A stretch of DNA of 44,245 nucleotides from Mycobacterium sp. E1747 (GTDB taxonomy: Bacteria > Actinomycetota > Actinomycetes > Mycobacteriales > Mycobacteriaceae): assembly GCF_001667775.1 (NCBI RefSeq), contig NZ_LZJI01000139.1:1-44245 (forward strand), written 5' to 3'. The translations under genes were made by a program, and so were the position numbers. Positions 43,514-44,245 of the stretch are shown piece after piece (position 1 is the first letter of the stretch; each line of letters starts with the position of its first letter). Under the pieces are notes generated by a model. It did not search any database. It saw only the letters and a program-made list of their open reading frames with translations, and was not told where the DNA came from.

Positions 43514-44245
43514 CTACGTCAGCGAGGCCGGCGGCAGGAAGCGGTCGCCATACTTGGCGGCCAACTCGCGCGCCCGCGCCACGAAGGCTTCCTTGCCGAT
43601 ACCGCCCGGACCCTGGTAGCCGACGATGAACTGCGCGCTGCCACCGGTGTACGGCGGGTAGCCGATGCCCATGATCGAGCCGATGTTGGCGTCGGCGGTC
43701 GACGTCAACACGCCCTCGTCGAGGCACTTCTGGGTTTCCAGCGCCTCGGCGAACAGCATCCGGTCGATCATGTCCTGCAACGGAATCTCCGCGCTGCCGG
43801 ACTTGAACGTCTCCCGCAGGCCCGGCCACAGGCGCGTGCGCTTGCCGTCGACGTACTCGTAGAAACCCGCGCCCTTCAACCGCGACGGTCGACCGAGCTC
43901 GATCATCTTCTCGACGACCGCCTCGGCGGGGTGCGGTTCGTAGGTGCCGCCGGCATCCTCGACAGCGGCGCGGGTGGCCGTGGCGATCTTATGCATCAGC
44001 TCCAGGTTGAGCTCGTCCGACAGCTGCAGCGGCGGAGCCGGGTAGCCGGCCTGCGAGCCGGCGTGCTCGATGCTGGCGGGCTCCACGCCCTCACCGAGCA
44101 TCGCCAACGCCTCGTTGACGAACGTGCCGATGACGCGGCTGGTGAAAAAGCCGCGGCTGTCGTTGACCACGATCGGGGTCTTGCCGATGGCCAGGGTGTA
44201 GTCGAACACCCGGGCCAGTGCCTCGTCGGACGTCTTTTCGCCCCT
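43514..44245 (-). CDS. fadB: FadB, 3-hydroxyacyl-CoA dehydrogenase/hydratase, C-terminal part only
   Basis: The window holds the last 243 codons of the gene; the frame is open to the edge (RGEKTSDEALARVFDYTLAIGK at the cut side). The visible part is the end of the NAD-binding domain and the duplicated 3-hydroxyacyl-CoA dehydrogenase C-terminal domain: KTPIVVNDSRGFFTSRVIGTFVNEALAMLGEG, then QAGYPAPPLQLSDELNLELMHK. It matches the C-terminal third of Rv0860 FadB (about 720 residues), the trifunctional-type beta-oxidation subunit. The apparent GTG at 44209 is internal, not a start. It is convergent with the accessory cluster. Confidence 0.92.
   Translation of the reverse strand, partial: RGEKTSDEALARVFDYTLAIGKTPIVVNDSRGFFTSRVIGTFVNEALAMLGEGVEPASIEHAGSQAGYPAPPLQLSDELNLELMHKIATATRAAVEDAGGTYEPHPAEAVVEKMIELGRPSRLKGAGFYEYVDGKRTRLWPGLRETFKSGSAEIPLQDMIDRMLFAEALETQKCLDEGVLTSTADANIGSIMGIGYPPYTGGSAQFIVGYQGPGGIGKEAFVARARELAAKYGDRFLPPASLT

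Overview
This window is from the chromosome of a slow-growing Mycobacterium outside the tuberculosis complex, most like the M. avium complex. The reasons are high G+C, frequent GTG/TTG starts, 1- and 4-bp gene overlaps, and near-identical proteins in nearly the same order as the M. tuberculosis block Rv0860-Rv0912, here in reversed orientation. I saw no insertion sequence, prophage, CRISPR array, tRNA or rRNA. Gene names rest on remembered M. tuberculosis orthologues and visible motifs; no search was run.

Layout. Positions 1-6.7 kb hold a minus-strand run: a cut membrane-protein start, an Rv0909/Rv0910-type antitoxin/START-domain pair, the calcium P-type ATPase ctpE, a lipoprotein serine hydrolase, an MBL-fold hydrolase and echA6. 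Divergent from echA6 is accD3. An accessory divergon (TetR regulator and FAD monooxygenase) follows, then the prrAB two-component system, a DUF2630 protein and a PYROXD2/CrtI-like oxidoreductase that appears to start at CTG. Central metabolism follows: gltA2, pdxH, citA, a VOC protein, then fprB with an AurF-like diiron oxygenase, then serC and sepH. From 23.2 to 30.5 kb lie small membrane proteins, a SpoU methyltransferase, a MarR regulator with a clear operator, a second SRPBCC protein, a DUF3027 protein with a long acidic tail, an MFS-like protein, a DUF2771 protein, a xi-class GST-like reductase and cspB.

From 30.7 to 35.4 kb is a molybdenum-cofactor island. moaA and moaD run rightwards; moaC, mog and moaE run leftwards; the cell-wall lytic gene rpfA sits between them. 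Its 0.4-kb leader holds a CRP-like site, an MtrA-like direct repeat and a ydaO-type c-di-AMP riboswitch followed by a candidate terminator. The helicase-associated protein and XPB helicase pair follow.

The region 39.5-43.4 kb, between XPB and fadB, has no counterpart in M. tuberculosis as I remember it. It encodes two FAD monooxygenases, an ABM-fold protein and a SAM methyltransferase, with several dyad-symmetric promoter elements. The window ends inside fadB.

Least-explained parts: the accessory oxidation/methylation cluster, the AurF-like oxygenase with its likely electron-transfer partner FprB, the symmetric echA6/accD3 promoter, the CTG start, and several strong unassigned operators.
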